Shown here: positions 10,585-22,123 of the stretch, piece after piece
Position numbering within the stretch: the first letter of the stretch is position 1
How the letters are laid out: every line of letters begins with the position of its first letter
From: Liopterus haemorrhoidalis
Lineage: Eukaryota > Arthropoda > Insecta > Coleoptera > Dytiscidae
Reading direction: 5' to 3'
DNA: 64,000 bases
Assembly: GCA_963971575.1 (NCBI GenBank)
Contig: OZ020611.1
Location: 145,230,419-145,294,418, forward strand
The notes under the pieces: model-generated
What the model saw: only the letters and a program-made list of their open reading frames with translations
Database searches by the model: none
What the model was told of the DNA's origin: nothing
Position numbers and translations under genes: made by a program

Positions 10585-10589
10585 CTGAG

Positions 10590-11739
10590 CGTATTTTAGT
10601 TTTTTAAACTCTTCTGGGCAGTAAGGTTAATAAGGAAAAAAAAAAAATTGGAAATATTTTTTACAAAAGTCGAAAGACTTCTATCTCATTAATCTATGCA
10701 AGTGTATTTCAAAGCACATACTAAATTGTGTAACTTCATATTTTTCAATAAAAGCTGCTTTCAATGACTTCCCTGTGGTTGAATGACAATTAATTTTTCG
10801 AACTGTGATGTTTTGGTTATAACTCAGAATCTTAAATCATGTTTTGAGTGAAGGAAGTTTCTATATTTCGTTTTTAAAGCTACTAGTGCGGATAATCCTG
10901 CTTGGCACAGATACGTTATTGGAAATAGCAGGGGTAAAGGATAATATATTGTCTTAAAATCGGAGAAATATAGTATATTTTTTATCGGGATAATCTTTGA
11001 TTAAATGATTAAATATTTCAGTAATTACTAAACATTACCACGACAGACATACCTGATTGTTTTAAAAATACTTTTAAACTAATGAACTCAATCCTATCTT
11101 ATCAATGGGATATCAACACGTATTTATCTTATATTGACTCGACTCATTGCAAACAAATAAAAGATAAAATGTTATTAGGTTATATCTAAATTTATACTAA
11201 ATTCAAATAGAGATGAATAATTATTCGGTGCAGTGAATTAATTAAGAAAATGCATATGTATTTGACATTTAGCAACATTTGAATATCTTAGCAATTCCAC
11301 ACTGCTGCTCTGCCATTTACCACAATGAGGATATCGAATGCAGATGAAATAAATAGATAGACAGTTTTCTAAATGAGGATGAGACGATTTTATTGTTGCA
11401 TCGTTTTACATACTCTGACATTTTGGGTTAGGAAATAAGTATATATGCTTCAGAAACATCCTTAGGGAAATGATATATTCTTCTTCTTGAAGTGCCCATC
11501 CGGTTCAGACATTAGCTAACATATTGGAGATTTGCTGCCCAAAAATATCTGTAGAGGTAGGATCCTATTGGATCATATACTGTGCCTTGTAATACCAGTT
11601 GTAGTAAGTTATACCTGTCGCTGTTTTTTTTATTTTTTTTTTATCTCAATTATTAGAGTTTTAAAGTCCAAACTTTTCTTAAATTAATAAATTAAACGAG
11701 CTTTGACGTCGAATCCTCCAACGTTTATGCATGATCGAC
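10590..11739. other. No gene; possible LINE tail near 11480
   Basis: TTCTTCTTGAAGTGCCCATCCGG and following text at 11484-11560 resemble the outer end of an insect LINE, minus strand, but no protein can be read. The rest is AT-rich without structure. Confidence 0.35.
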
Positions 11740-11830
11740 GGTTTGTGCACTGACCGATATGAGCGGGAGATGAGGCCGCTGTTCGAACCCCACGCGCCGT
11801 AAATAGGGTTTGCGCGACTTCAGAGCCGCG
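11740..11830 (+). mobile_element. tRNA-like SINE head (weak)
   Basis: CTGTTCGAACCCCACGC at about 11780 is a B-box-like element, with GTGCACTGACCGATATGAG 35-50 bases upstream as a poor A box. GC-rich relative to its flanks and followed by a unique-looking body. No tail or target duplication found. Confidence 0.3.
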
Positions 11831-12010
11831 TGAAATGTTTACCTCCATAGTACGATTTCACGAAGCTTTCACGATGTTTAACCCGGTGATGAAAATTAAT
11901 ATTTGTTCAATCGTTAGCATTATTTAATAAATATATCTTGAATAATACAAAATAAATTTCACAATAACTTAAATGTAAAAATAATAAATACAAACTGCGG
12001 TTCTGATAGA

Positions 12011-12080
12011 TATAAAAATTTTCGTGTTTTAGTGACGTATATTTAATGCTAAAACAGTGAATCATAAGCCAGAGGTAAGT
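12011..12080 (+). promoter_or_regulatory. TATA-like box and splice donor; candidate non-coding exon
   Basis: GATATAAAAATTTT (12008) is followed about 60 bases later by CCAGAG|GTAAGT (donor at 12075). Together they could mark a short non-coding first exon around 12040-12074. There is no coding evidence, and no matching acceptor was identified. Confidence 0.2.
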
Positions 12081-12571
12081 TTTTCTGATAAGACAATGTG
12101 TTTTACATCATGTTATTTTGTAATGCGGTGTTTGTTTATGACTAAATGATAATAGTTAGCAATCATTTCTCTATAAAACAGTTTATAGTCTTTACTAACT
12201 AGCAAAATTAAATCAATGAAAAAATAAAAGAATCCATGATTAAAGGATTATCTATAAGACAGTTGTTGAAACCATTAATACTTATGGTATCATTTGTTCA
12301 AAAGTCTTAAAACTAGATGAAGCTAAAACTCATCAAAACGAAATGCGTTGCTATCTAATATTTTTTGTTTTACATCGAGTTTTGGCGTACATCTACTTTT
12401 AAGACTTTTATGCAGCCGGCCATAAGAGAAATAAATTAATTTTGAAGGCAGTAATAAATATTGGAAGGCAGTATAAACGTTGTAAATTCTATCATAGACG
12501 CAATAAATAATAAACGCATCTTATTATTTGAGAATCAGACAAGATGACCGATAGCTCATTAAAATCTAGGA

Positions 12572-14050
12572 ATGAATTTATGTGCACAGAAGAAGGCCAG
12601 GGCGACTAACAAAAGGCTGACCTCAGAATGTACGGGACCCTCAGAATGTACGGGACCCTCAGAATTAAAAGACCTTATTTTTACGCTGCCCCCAAAAAAG
12701 TCACCCGGCCCTGACCTTATACCTAATATTGTACTTAAAAATCTATCACGAAAATTCTTAGCCTATATTGCATCGCTCTTTAATGCTTGTCTTATGAACG
12801 GATATTTTCCAAAACAGTGGAAAATTGCGCATATTTTATTGTTCCACAAACCTGGAAAAGACAAACACCAACCTGCTAGCTACAGACCAATAAGTTTATT
12901 AAACACTTTCTCTAAACTTCTTGAAAAGGTAATCTATAAAAGACTAGGAACAGAACTGGACGCCTTGGGAGCATTGCCGAACTTCCAATTTGGTTTTCGA
13001 AAAGGACACAGCACCATTCAACAGTTATCCAGGATATCAGAACTCATAGAAGAAGGATTTGAAAACAAACTATATACAACAATTGCTTTTCTCGACATAG
13101 CGCAAGCCTTTGACAGAGTCTGGATCGAAGGATTAAAATACAAAATACTACAACTCGGTTTGCCACAATATATATCAGCAGTTATATTTTCATTTCTTGA
13201 AGACAGAACATTCTCTGTCAAGATTAACAATGATATATCGACCTGGAAAAACATAAAAGCAGGAGTACCACAGGGAAGCATTCTAGGCCCAATTTTGTTC
13301 CTGATCTTTGTGCGAGACATTCCATCAACTACCACACTAGCTATGTTTGCAGACGACACAGCCATAATAACCCAAAACACTGATTTGAATACCGGCATTG
13401 ATGAACTCCAAAATGCTACAAATATAGTTATCAACTGGTTTAGTAAATGGAATGTTAAACTTAACGCTACTAAATGTGAGTGCAAAATATTTACTCTAAG
13501 GCGAATTCGGAGTCCTAAAAACATTTCAATTAACGACCAACAAATTAAATGGAATCCGAAAGACAAATCAGTCAAATACCTAGGCGTCCATCTCGATACT
13601 CGACTAACCTGGAGTGCTCATGTTAACGCTAAACTGCAACTTGCATATAGAAGACTACAACAGCTCTATCCATTGCTAAATCGAAAATCTAGTCTCCAAG
13701 CGACATGTGCGGTCCTACTGTATAAATCACTCCTGAGACCCCTAGTGACATACGCATGTGAAGTGTGGGGTAACACATCAAAAACAAACATACAGAAAAT
13801 CCAGGTATTTCAAAATAAAGTGTTGCGAATTGCAGTGAACGCCCCCTGGTTCATCCGTAATGAACAATTGCAAAGTGAATTACTAGTACCACCCCTCACT
13901 ACATTCATTAAACATCTGACCCGACGATATCTAGAAAACGCTAAAAACAGTGACAGTGAGCTCATCAATAATATAGGCAAAAAAAGAATACACAGCAGAC
14001 TTAAAAGACTCTTACCGCAAGATATTTATAATAGTGATAACAGTGATTAA
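12572..14050 (+). CDS. Jockey-type LINE reverse transcriptase, 5'-truncated
   Basis: 492 codons, but the first ~28 are host DNA: the element begins near 12656 (residue 29), so the ATG at 12572 is accidental. Reading from there: KKSPGPD (42-48), YRPISLL (104-110), FRKGHST (142-148), motif A FLDIAQAFDRVW (173-184, catalytic D175), GVPQGSILGP (231-240) and motif C FADD (259-262, D261/D262). The C-terminal part includes KYLGVHLD and YACEVWG, as in Jockey-clade ORF2. Family role: the protein copies the element's RNA at a nicked target. The endonuclease domain is missing, so this copy cannot mobilise itself. No internal stop or frameshift remains, implying recent insertion. A 185-codon frame on the opposite strand (13018-13575) is a shadow. 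Confidence 0.93.
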   Translation: MNLCAQKKARATNKRLTSECTGPSECTGPSELKDLIFTLPPKKSPGPDLIPNIVLKNLSRKFLAYIASLFNACLMNGYFPKQWKIAHILLFHKPGKDKHQPASYRPISLLNTFSKLLEKVIYKRLGTELDALGALPNFQFGFRKGHSTIQQLSRISELIEEGFENKLYTTIAFLDIAQAFDRVWIEGLKYKILQLGLPQYISAVIFSFLEDRTFSVKINNDISTWKNIKAGVPQGSILGPILFLIFVRDIPSTTTLAMFADDTAIITQNTDLNTGIDELQNATNIVINWFSKWNVKLNATKCECKIFTLRRIRSPKNISINDQQIKWNPKDKSVKYLGVHLDTRLTWSAHVNAKLQLAYRRLQQLYPLLNRKSSLQATCAVLLYKSLLRPLVTYACEVWGNTSKTNIQKIQVFQNKVLRIAVNAPWFIRNEQLQSELLVPPLTTFIKHLTRRYLENAKNSDSELINNIGKKRIHSRLKRLLPQDIYNSDNSD

Positions 14051-14226
14051 TTATTAATTAAATTATATTGTATGTAATGCTATAAAAATGGAAACATTAT
14101 TTACTAGGGAAGTTATGTAATCTCTATAGCTAGGTAATTCAATTATGTATATGTAAAACCATCACAACTGTGAATAACAAATAATATTTGTTGAACCAGT
14201 AATAAACTAAATATAAAAAAAAAAAA
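12656..14226 (+). mobile_element. 5'-truncated Jockey-like LINE insertion
   Basis: The 3' side has a stop at 14050, an AATAAA at 14201-14206 and an A tail to 14226. The target duplication AGAATGTACGGGA (13 bp) occurs at 12643-12655 and 14226-14238. On the 5' side the duplication plus CCCTC is present twice in tandem (12625-12642 and 12643-12660). Truncation at the 5' end is typical of target-primed reverse transcription. Confidence 0.92.
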
Positions 14227-14270
14227 GAATGTACGGGAGCGATAAACGCAAGACGTTTTCAAGAGGGCGA

Positions 14271-14316
14271 CTTTGCCAAGCGACTCTGTTTAACCGAACA
14301 GGGTCGCTTGGCAAAG
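14271..14316. repeat. 20-bp-stem hairpin
   Basis: CTTTGCCAAGCGACTCTGTT, a 6-base loop TAACCG, then AACAGGGTCGCTTGGCAAAG: 19 of 20 pairs plus one pair that is G-U in RNA. It lies just downstream of the LINE insertion, in DNA that would join 12624 directly in the empty site. Too well paired to be accidental; function unknown. Confidence 0.75.
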
Positions 14317-14392
14317 AGAAACTGAGAAATAACGCCAGTTGTAAACTACTTGTTAAACATATACCTTAATTATTTAGTTTCCATCTTACTGA

Positions 14393-14463
14393 AAAAAAAT
14401 ATATATTCTTAATTCCGAATATATATTGAAATCTTACTGAAAAAAAAATATATATTCGGAATT
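14393..14463. repeat. Local direct and inverted repeat
   Basis: ATCTTACTGAAAAAAAA(T)ATATATTC occurs at 14393 and 14431, and AATTCCGAATATATATT (14411-14427) is the exact complement of 14447-14463. A small rearranged AT-rich foldback. Confidence 0.7.
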
Positions 14464-14839
14464 AAACCTTAACATAAGACGTAGATTTCTTTGCGCCACC
14501 TGCAATACCAAGACATATTATTCTTCAGTGCAACAAGAACAGTGATGGAAATAGTGATGATGTTCTAAGCTTCGCGGTTTCTTGGCAAGGCCCGTATTAG
14601 TATACAGATCAGTATATGGGATCAGTATATGATTACAATTCCAGTGGATTGTCATCGTCTTTAGATCTTGTATGTAGATGCCGTGTAAATTGTCCCGTAT
14701 TTTTGAAATAAAGTGATCAAATGGATTTTGTGCAACGTGTGACACATATTTGTGTCTGTCACAGATTCACCAAATGCTTTAATTTCGAGGATATCAGGGA
14801 AATATTAAAGCCTTATTTATAATAGATTCATAGCAGAAG

Positions 14840-15310
14840 CATAATAGGTCTTTGTTATGTTTATTTGAAACAGATGTTCAGAACAGTGATACGGCTTTGT
14901 ACACTACTTCATGCTCATCCAATGTCTTATGTTATAGACCTATTATAAACCAGGCTTAAAGCATCATTTATAATATAACATAAGCATAAAATAATAATTA
15001 TAGGACCTTTTTTGTTTTGTTTATTAGTAACAGATGTTCAGACAGTGAAACTGCTTTGTACTCATCTTCATGCCTATGCATTGCCTTATGTTATGGACTT
15101 ATTATAAATCAGGCTTAAAGTCTCATGGCTAATTTAACCCAAGCATAACATAATTATTATAGGACATTTTGTTTTGTTTATTAGTAACAGATGTTCAAAA
15201 CAGTGACACTGCTTTGTACTAATCTTTATGCACATGCTCTGCGTGTGCTATGGATCTATAATACATGAGGCTTTAGCCTGTATTACGCTAACTTCTCGTG
15301 GATTGTTGGC
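14840..15310. repeat. Three ~160-bp satellite-like tandem units
   Basis: The word CAGATGTTCA recurs at 14871, 15031 and 15188 (periods 160 and 157). Each unit also carries ACTGCTTTGTACT-, CATGC-, TTATGTTATGGAC- and AGGCTTAAAG-type words in the same order, with growing divergence in the third. A short array of a satellite-like monomer; non-coding. Confidence 0.8.
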
Positions 15311-17500
15311 TTCTCTTTCTGAGAGAGTTGCACTTGTTGTTTTATGCTTGACTTTTGTTTTTACGTGTTTATAGTATAGTAATACTAGATAGTATTTGGT
15401 ACCTTTATAGCCTTATAGTGCCCCCTACACATCTATTCTGATTTTAGAAAGGATTTTTATCTAAGTTATTTGTATTTGTTCATGCAAGTGTTTTTAATCG
15501 TGATGTTTATTTTATTTTAGATAAGTAAATGAGTAATACATGCTTATAGCAGTAGATATGTAAACTTTTAAAAATTTCGTTTTAACAAACTACCCGTTTC
15601 CCCCGAGGTCCAAATTACATGTCTCGTATTGGGTCTACAAACTTACGGCAATCCTAGTAAAGTCATTTCGCGATAACTATGAAATGACGTAGTAGTTGAT
15701 AAATTTGCTGTGTTGTCAGTTATTTGTCTACAAATGTCAACAAAGTTAGATTATATTCAATACTTCTAAATAGGGATTGAAATCCTATATTTCCTAGGGA
15801 GTAAATGTGTTAATGTGAATTATGATACAGAATTAGCAAAATAGGCCAAATATTTTATTATTAAATATTTGAATAAAATATTTTGATTATATTAATTTCT
15901 AATGTTTGAATTTATTTTATCTGAATAACAAATATTTATTGAAACTTAATTGCCAGTATTTATTGTAATTTTTTAATTACTCTATATAATATTATATAAC
16001 TTTTAATTGATTTAACTTTCAATTGCTGTTTAAAATGTTGCAACGTAGGAAAAGGTTTACGAACTTTTGGAAGTGAAATGTAACGACTGAATAATACTTG
16101 CATGATAGTTACATTATATTCTAACATTAGCAACCAAGTATGACGTCATTTCATAGTTATTGTGAACAGGCTTTGAGAGAGCTTCAATGGGGTCTGGGCC
16201 AAACAGTTCGGCGGCCCCATATCCATCCGTTTATTTATGTAATTTATGTAAAATATAAATAATATTCGGGGCACTGGGGCCCCTGGGGCCCAGGACATAT
16301 AGCCCTTCTAGCCGTCCTCTATCTGGGCCTGATTGTGAATAAACTTCAACAAAATGGCCATCGGCATTACTCAGAGACAATATCTTGTCTACAATTGCAT
16401 TATTTTTAATGTGAATTTTTTTATCAGAATTATTTTTACTGCGCAATTAGTGCGGGTCCATCTACCTTGATTTCATTTATTGCAAAATTGGTATTAATAT
16501 TTTAATATTTTTGCATAAACTAGTTAATATAACCTAATCAAACAATTCTGCAATTCTTTTGCTTTTTTGATTAAATCTTCAGGTTAAAAACTTAAAAATA
16601 AACATTTAATGGTTGCAAAATTGAAAGAATTATAAAATAAGATTAAAATCCCCACATACAAAAATTAATTTCAACATGCAATTACACAACCACGTAAATT
16701 ACAAAATATTACAAATCTTAAAGTTTTTTGCATATCGAAAATTATGCAAAATTTATCGTTTTTAGCAAAATCTTACAACAGAATCAATGAACATTATTTC
16801 TTCCTTGATTTCTAAATACGCATGCGCCAAATTAGAGAATGAAAGTTTTCAATAACAGCTGACTGACAGCGATTTGTTTTGGTTTTCTATGTGACGTCAT
16901 CCATGACGTATTAATGGACTGGAACTGTTTTTACTCTTAAACCAGTTAGATAATCAGGTGTTTAAATCTCATGTTATGAAATACCGTTTTTATTTATTCT
17001 AAAGTTATATACAACTGTTGTTTTTAAGATTTGGGTTCTACGGATTTGTTTAATAAACGCTGAAGAGGTTTGTGAATATTTGCATTTTTAATTGGTTTGT
17101 TTTTATTAGTTAGGTTTAAAGATATTTATATCTACACGTTATTTTGAACAATTATTTTTTCAAATTAATTATTTGTGTCTATTACACTAAAATTATAAAA
17201 TTAATTCCAACAAACAATTTTTTGTATACGAGTATTTTATTTATTAATTAGCAACTTAATGTTATGTGTCTAAAATATTACCTCAAAGGTAATTTAATTT
17301 ATATTAAACAGGTTGTCACGATATTCTTCAAAGCAGTCAAAATATTGGGTCGAGATTTAAATAACTTCCGTTTTCGTATTTCAATTTTATTTTTCAATAA
17401 CAAAATGATAATAGTACTAGTAGTATTATAGGAGAATAGATGCCTTCTTTCGATAGATAAATTTAGATAAATATGGATTTACACAATAATATTCCACATT
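15311..17500. other. AT-rich, no gene; GC-rich hAT-like patch at 16185-16335
   Basis: Mostly unstructured A/T DNA. Around 16185-16335, GGTCTGGGCCAAACAG ... GGGCCCAGGACATATAG ... TCTGGGCCTG resembles the GC-rich ends of hAT-like elements. The 71-codon minus frame at 16231-16446 sits on this patch and is not credited. Confidence 0.4.
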
Positions 17501-17509
17501 TTGTGGACC

Positions 17510-17805
17510 AATAGAACGAAGGAGTACTCACCTGTGGGAACAAAAGTACAACTATTGTTCCAAATTAAAGAAACCAAGTTGAAATATCTGGATCATGTAA
17601 TGTGTAATACTAAATACCATCTACTACAGTTAATAATGGAAGGAAAAATAAATAGCAAGAGATCAGCAGAAAGGCGACGAATATTTTTGTTGCAGGACTT
17701 GGAGAGTGGTTTGGAATGTCAAGCATACATCTTTTCAGGACGGTAGCATCCAAGGTTAGGATTGCTATGCTAGTGCCCAACCTTCGACGTAGAGCTGGCT
17801 CTTGA
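17510..17805 (+). pseudogene. LINE ORF2 C-terminal fragment
   Basis: The open frame reads FQIKETKLKYLDHVMCNTKY, then LLQLIMEGKINSKRSAERRR, and a frameshift near 17746 leads on to RLGLLC-type text and a final EEE. This matches the C-terminus of a common insect LINE (K-R-LEYLGHIMRN ... LLQLI-QGK ... RRR pattern). The reverse transcriptase is absent. Ends at GAAGAAGAAG near 17805, abutting a mariner relic on the other strand. Confidence 0.6.
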
Positions 17806-17822
17806 AGAAGAAGTAGAATTAT

Positions 17823-18725
17823 ATATTCACCATCGTTTGTAATGATCTGTTACCATTTATCAAGCAGCTATTCGATTTCTTTAGCGTGGAATTTCACCGG
17901 TTTTGAGAAAAAAAGTTCGGAATGAATTATCCAACCTAGTCTTCATGAAACAAATTTGTCTTCACTAAAGATTTTGCAGTTATCTGAAAAGATGATAGTC
18001 GGATGTTCAAGGTCAGATGAGTATAGTGGGTGAGGTAGAACAGATCAACCAGGCTTGAAAGTTTTTTTCTGAGTTAGGATGAACACATAGTGAAGCAGAG
18101 AACAAAGTAGCGAAGAACGTGGAAAACAAAGTGGCGTAAACATATAAATGCAACATGGTCTGCAAACTATACGGTTGTCTCATTTCGGGTGATGGTGACG
18201 TACTTCAGTATGCCTAATACACAGAGTTTGTGCAGGTTGCTATGTTGTATTTCCGTCGTATTAACTTCTGTTTAATTTCTGTGTAACTCGACGTATTTCT
18301 ATTTTAAGAGAATTTTCCGTCGTATTTGTGTTTAACTCGTGGACGAATTAGGCTAAGCTTATATTTTATTTTGAATTGTATCCAATATTATTATAACAAA
18401 AATGCCCAAATGATGGTTTTGTCTCTTATTAATTATTTTGAATGATTCTAATACACTGACATTTTCTTTTTATTTATTTAGATTTGTAGGATATTGAGCA
18501 TTATGTTATATACATAGTATAATTTAATTTTATCTGTTAGTATTTTTTTTTTTCATATTTCTTGAACGGATTTTACTCTTGCTACTGTCGCCGCTTTTAT
18601 CGTTTATCATCGTGCAATATGAGGTCCTACGTTGTCGTGGAGAAGAACAACATTTTTTCGATTAAAGACTGTTGGGCGCTTTTCTAGCAAACTTTGATTG
18701 AAATAGAAACCGTTTAATTGCCTCT
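17823..18725 (-). pseudogene. Mariner transposase remnant, split by extra DNA
   Basis: On the minus strand, 18725-18598 reads KRPTVFNRKNVVLLHDNVGP, the HDN-PH catalytic segment of mariner transposases. The downstream part resumes at about 18100-17823 with HPLYSSDL (the HPPYSPDL motif), KFHAKEIE and LLDKW-QIITNDGEYI, the protein's end. About 480 bases of unrelated DNA separate the two pieces. Several stops and frameshifts. The same family appears on the plus strand at 27541-28960. Confidence 0.75.
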
Positions 18726-19494
18726 TATTCTTCTGTCAGCTGATCCCTTTATCTTTTGGGAATAATACTGGTAATAGGTTGCATGCATATTGGACATGAC
18801 TGCAATTTTTCTAGATTTTCTTACTTTATCATACTATAAACTTTAAACTATACCTTTCTTACAAAGCTTACAGCTCGTTAATTTTGTTTTGGTAATTTTA
18901 AATTCATACCTGCAAAATATTGTTATTGTAACAAATGTATTGGTTTTCAAACTGGTTTCAAATACGGTGTATCAGAATCATGTGCTTAAAACTGCAACTG
19001 ACATATTGCTACTTGCAGATTTTCTTATAACAGTTTCGAATTTAAGTTTCGAACTAAGTTTGTAAAAGATTACTTAATCAATTAGCAATTGAAAGAATTC
19101 TTAGAATAATACGTTCAGGGACGCCCGGTTGGATGCTGGTTTATGTAAAAATGTCCAATGATCTCATAGTATTTGTGCCGGTATATAACTCTGACAGGTA
19201 ATGCGTGGAAGTTGCATCGTATTTTCCGAAACCAAGTTTCCTTTCTTGGATAATTTATAACAAGGAAAAATATTTATATTCCAAAATTCGTTAGTAAGGA
19301 ATACAGTTAAATGGAAAAAAAAATCTGTAGTATTAATATTTGTTTTTATCATAACCTGGTATTTGTTATATAAATAAAAAGCAGAGATAAGTAATATTTT
19401 GTTCTGTATTAGTATAGTAATGTCTACAGCCTTTGAGACCATAAAGAACAAAACAGATCCTACAGAATATATTGGATCATCAATTCTGGTTCGA
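18726..19494. other. AT-rich, nothing recognised
   Basis: Only short frames, including a 95-codon minus frame at 19164-19451 with A/T-driven composition. No repeat or element end seen. Confidence 0.5.
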
Positions 19495-19915
19495 TAATCC
19501 TTTCTGAGTTCTGGTCTTTTCCAGAATTCTCCTCCAGTCCTGTTTTAGAAAGCGTTTTGTATTTTTTAACCTTTAAGGATCATTCAGGTTTTTCTCCAAC
19601 TGATCCATATATCTCATTCTTGCCCTTCGAACTCTCCTTTTTCCCAGTGCATACTGTTTGGGGATTATTCCCACTGAATCATTTTTGTGAATTCGATCCA
19701 GGTGTCCATCCATCTTAACATATTAATTTGTATCATTCGGACTTTATTTATAATTTATTTATATTTATTCCGATATTTATAACATTCATAATACACAAAA
19801 TTATATCTTCGGCGTTATCCATCACGTTCACAGATGCCCCACATATGTGCCGCAGAATCTTCTTTTCAAGACAACCAAGTGCATTTTCGTGCAATTGGTT
19901 GAATGTGTAAAAGGC
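19495..19915 (-). pseudogene. LINE ORF2 C-terminal fragment, minus strand
   Basis: The minus strand, allowing for stops and frameshifts, reads LDTWIEFTKMIQWE-like text, MHWEKGEFEGQE, then KNTKRFLKQDWR-type and EFWKRPELRKDY. This follows the GHLDRI ... GKRRVRRARMRY ... W pattern of LINE C-termini. It is head-to-head with another LINE relic that starts at about 20020 on the plus strand. Confidence 0.55.
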
Positions 19916-20019
19916 CTAATATGCCCAAAACATAAAACACGTGACTGATTTGGAAGCACTAATTACAGGGGCATAATCCTGGTTAATTTAGCCTACAAGA
20001 TTATTGTTGAATATTTTAT

Positions 20020-20680
20020 TTCATCGGTTACTAATGCTGATAAAATTGTCGGTGAAAACCAGTGTGGTTTCCGAGCAAGAAGGTCAACAACCGACCAGAC
20101 ATTTGTCTTACGACAAATAATGAAGAAGGAGGATCTCGAATTTGATATTGTTTTGCGGATACCATCTGTTTCTGGGATTCCAATCAGCCTATGATAGCAC
20201 AATTCACGAATCTGATTTCCCTAACAAGTTCATTAACCTTCCAAAGCTACGCTAAAGAACGTAAGTTTGTTGTTATGATTAAAAATGCAACATCAGAGAC
20301 TTTTGAGACGCAGGTTGGGTTACGGCGCATTAGAAAAGGTCATACGTGACTCAAAAATCGACATGTGAGGAAGGAATTTCAACAATGCCTACCAACTACT
20401 AGCATATGCTGATGATATTGATATCAGAAGCGGAAATAAATACAGCTTTTCTAGTGCTAGAAAGAACAGCATGAAACGTGATAGATGATGTAAAAAGTGC
20501 GTGGTAGTCTTAAACAGAGACATATCAAAAAGAAATGTTGTTATCGGAGAATACAATTTGGAAGCAGTGGATGAATTCATTTTCCTTAGATCAGTCCTGA
20601 CATTCAACAACAATAACACATCCTGTTAAATTAAGAGGCGTATATTATTAGCACAGAAGAGCTGTTTCATTTGGCAGACA
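20020..20680 (+). pseudogene. Decayed LINE reverse transcriptase
   Basis: Recognisable blocks: ENQCGFRARRSTTDQTFVLR (about 20061-20120), GFQSAYDS in place of the catalytic motif A (about 20175), and LLAYADDIDI, the YADD motif C, around 20398-20420, though frames change between them. Later LEAVDEFIFL resembles the conserved F-YLG block. At least four frameshifts. No endonuclease. A long-dead insertion of a different LINE from the one at 12.6 kb. Confidence 0.7.
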
Positions 20681-22123
20681 ATTCCGATCTGACAGGCAGT
20701 CCTCTAGATCGAAATCCACAACTTCAGACTTGGACACTGTCAATACTTGGTATCAACATCCTGGGTTGCTTAGATTTTAAAAGCGATAGAAAAAATGCAC
20801 TGTAGATTATTCCAGTAACGATAAAATATTTAAATCACGACAAAATATGTTGTTGAATGACAGAATATGCAAATGAACGACAAACCTGGTGCGCTATCTA
20901 GTATGAACCCGTATAGAAACTAACGTAATATGGAAAGTAAGATTATGCAAGCAGTCATTTAAAGAACACAAAGAAATCTAAGTGATTTACAAGCAAAATA
21001 ACGTTATAACAAAATAAAAAGGATTTAATTTAATGCTTACTGCAACTTTCCTCATTTAAATGTCATCTTCTGTCGTGAAAGAATCTAATTTGCCATCAAG
21101 TCATTTGTCTCTATAGTGACGTCATTTTCCGTGCGGAGTACATATTTCGTCGTGCAACATTCGTCCTTATTTGTCAAGCTTTGTCAACATTTGTCCTTAT
21201 TATACATATTTTGACGTGCTGTTATATATTCCCCAATCGAAATTCGGGATATCCCTCGAATTCCGGGGCGGCTGGTCATCCTATCTATATATTCCACGAT
21301 GTTTCCAATCCGGCTTGCGAATTAAATATTTCATGTGTCCTTATACGTTGTTGCTTTTCCTTATACAATGTAATTGGGGCAAAAATGAGGAATTTGGTAA
21401 AACCCATGTGGACGTACAAGTCATTTCCGTATATTATTAAAATAAAAATGCTAATTACTCTGAACAAAGACATATGTCAAAGGTTACAAGCACCAAAAAT
21501 GAGATACAAGGAAAATCCTAGTTTGAAATATGGTTATCGCGTAAGTGACGGACATTCAAATGACGACACAATGAAGTAACAATTATCAGTCTAATTACTA
21601 TGTAACAAAGAGATGTCACACCAATCAAAATGCGGGTTCAACTCATCTGTCTACCTCTTTCACGTGATCCACTGGCCACAAGGCTGTCGGGAAGGTTACT
21701 GTTCATAAACCACCGTGTTATTATCATCATTGGTAATGAGTATTTGTATTATTCTAATAGCGCATGCGCTTCATATAAGTATAAATCATATAAATATTAA
21801 TTTCATGTTTGTAGGATATAAATAACCTAGGATACAGCTACTAGATGTGTTTAACATTTTAATTATTGTTATAAGAGTTTTTTTAGAAAAGTTTATGTTT
21901 GGAATAATATTATTAAAAAGTAACATCCTTTCTTAAAGGTTACTTGTTATATTGTTTTAATGGCTTCATTATATTATAATTCTTCCGTGACCCTTTCAAT
22001 TCGAAGAAGTTTTAGATGCTGATGCACACAAAACCAAACCGTAAGAAGATACTGCCTTTCTACGTAACGGAATTAATGCAGGTGTAGTAATTAATAAAGT
22101 GTAATGAATTTAATAGGCCTGAG
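20681..22123. other. No gene recognised
   Basis: Contains overlapping short frames at 21171-21579 without family features. Phrases such as CATTTGTCCTTATT recur near 21160-21205 as a loose local repeat. Confidence 0.45.

Noticed and set aside
13018..13575. 185-codon minus-strand open frame
   Set aside because: Lies exactly opposite the LINE reverse transcriptase and has no domain of its own; a shadow frame.
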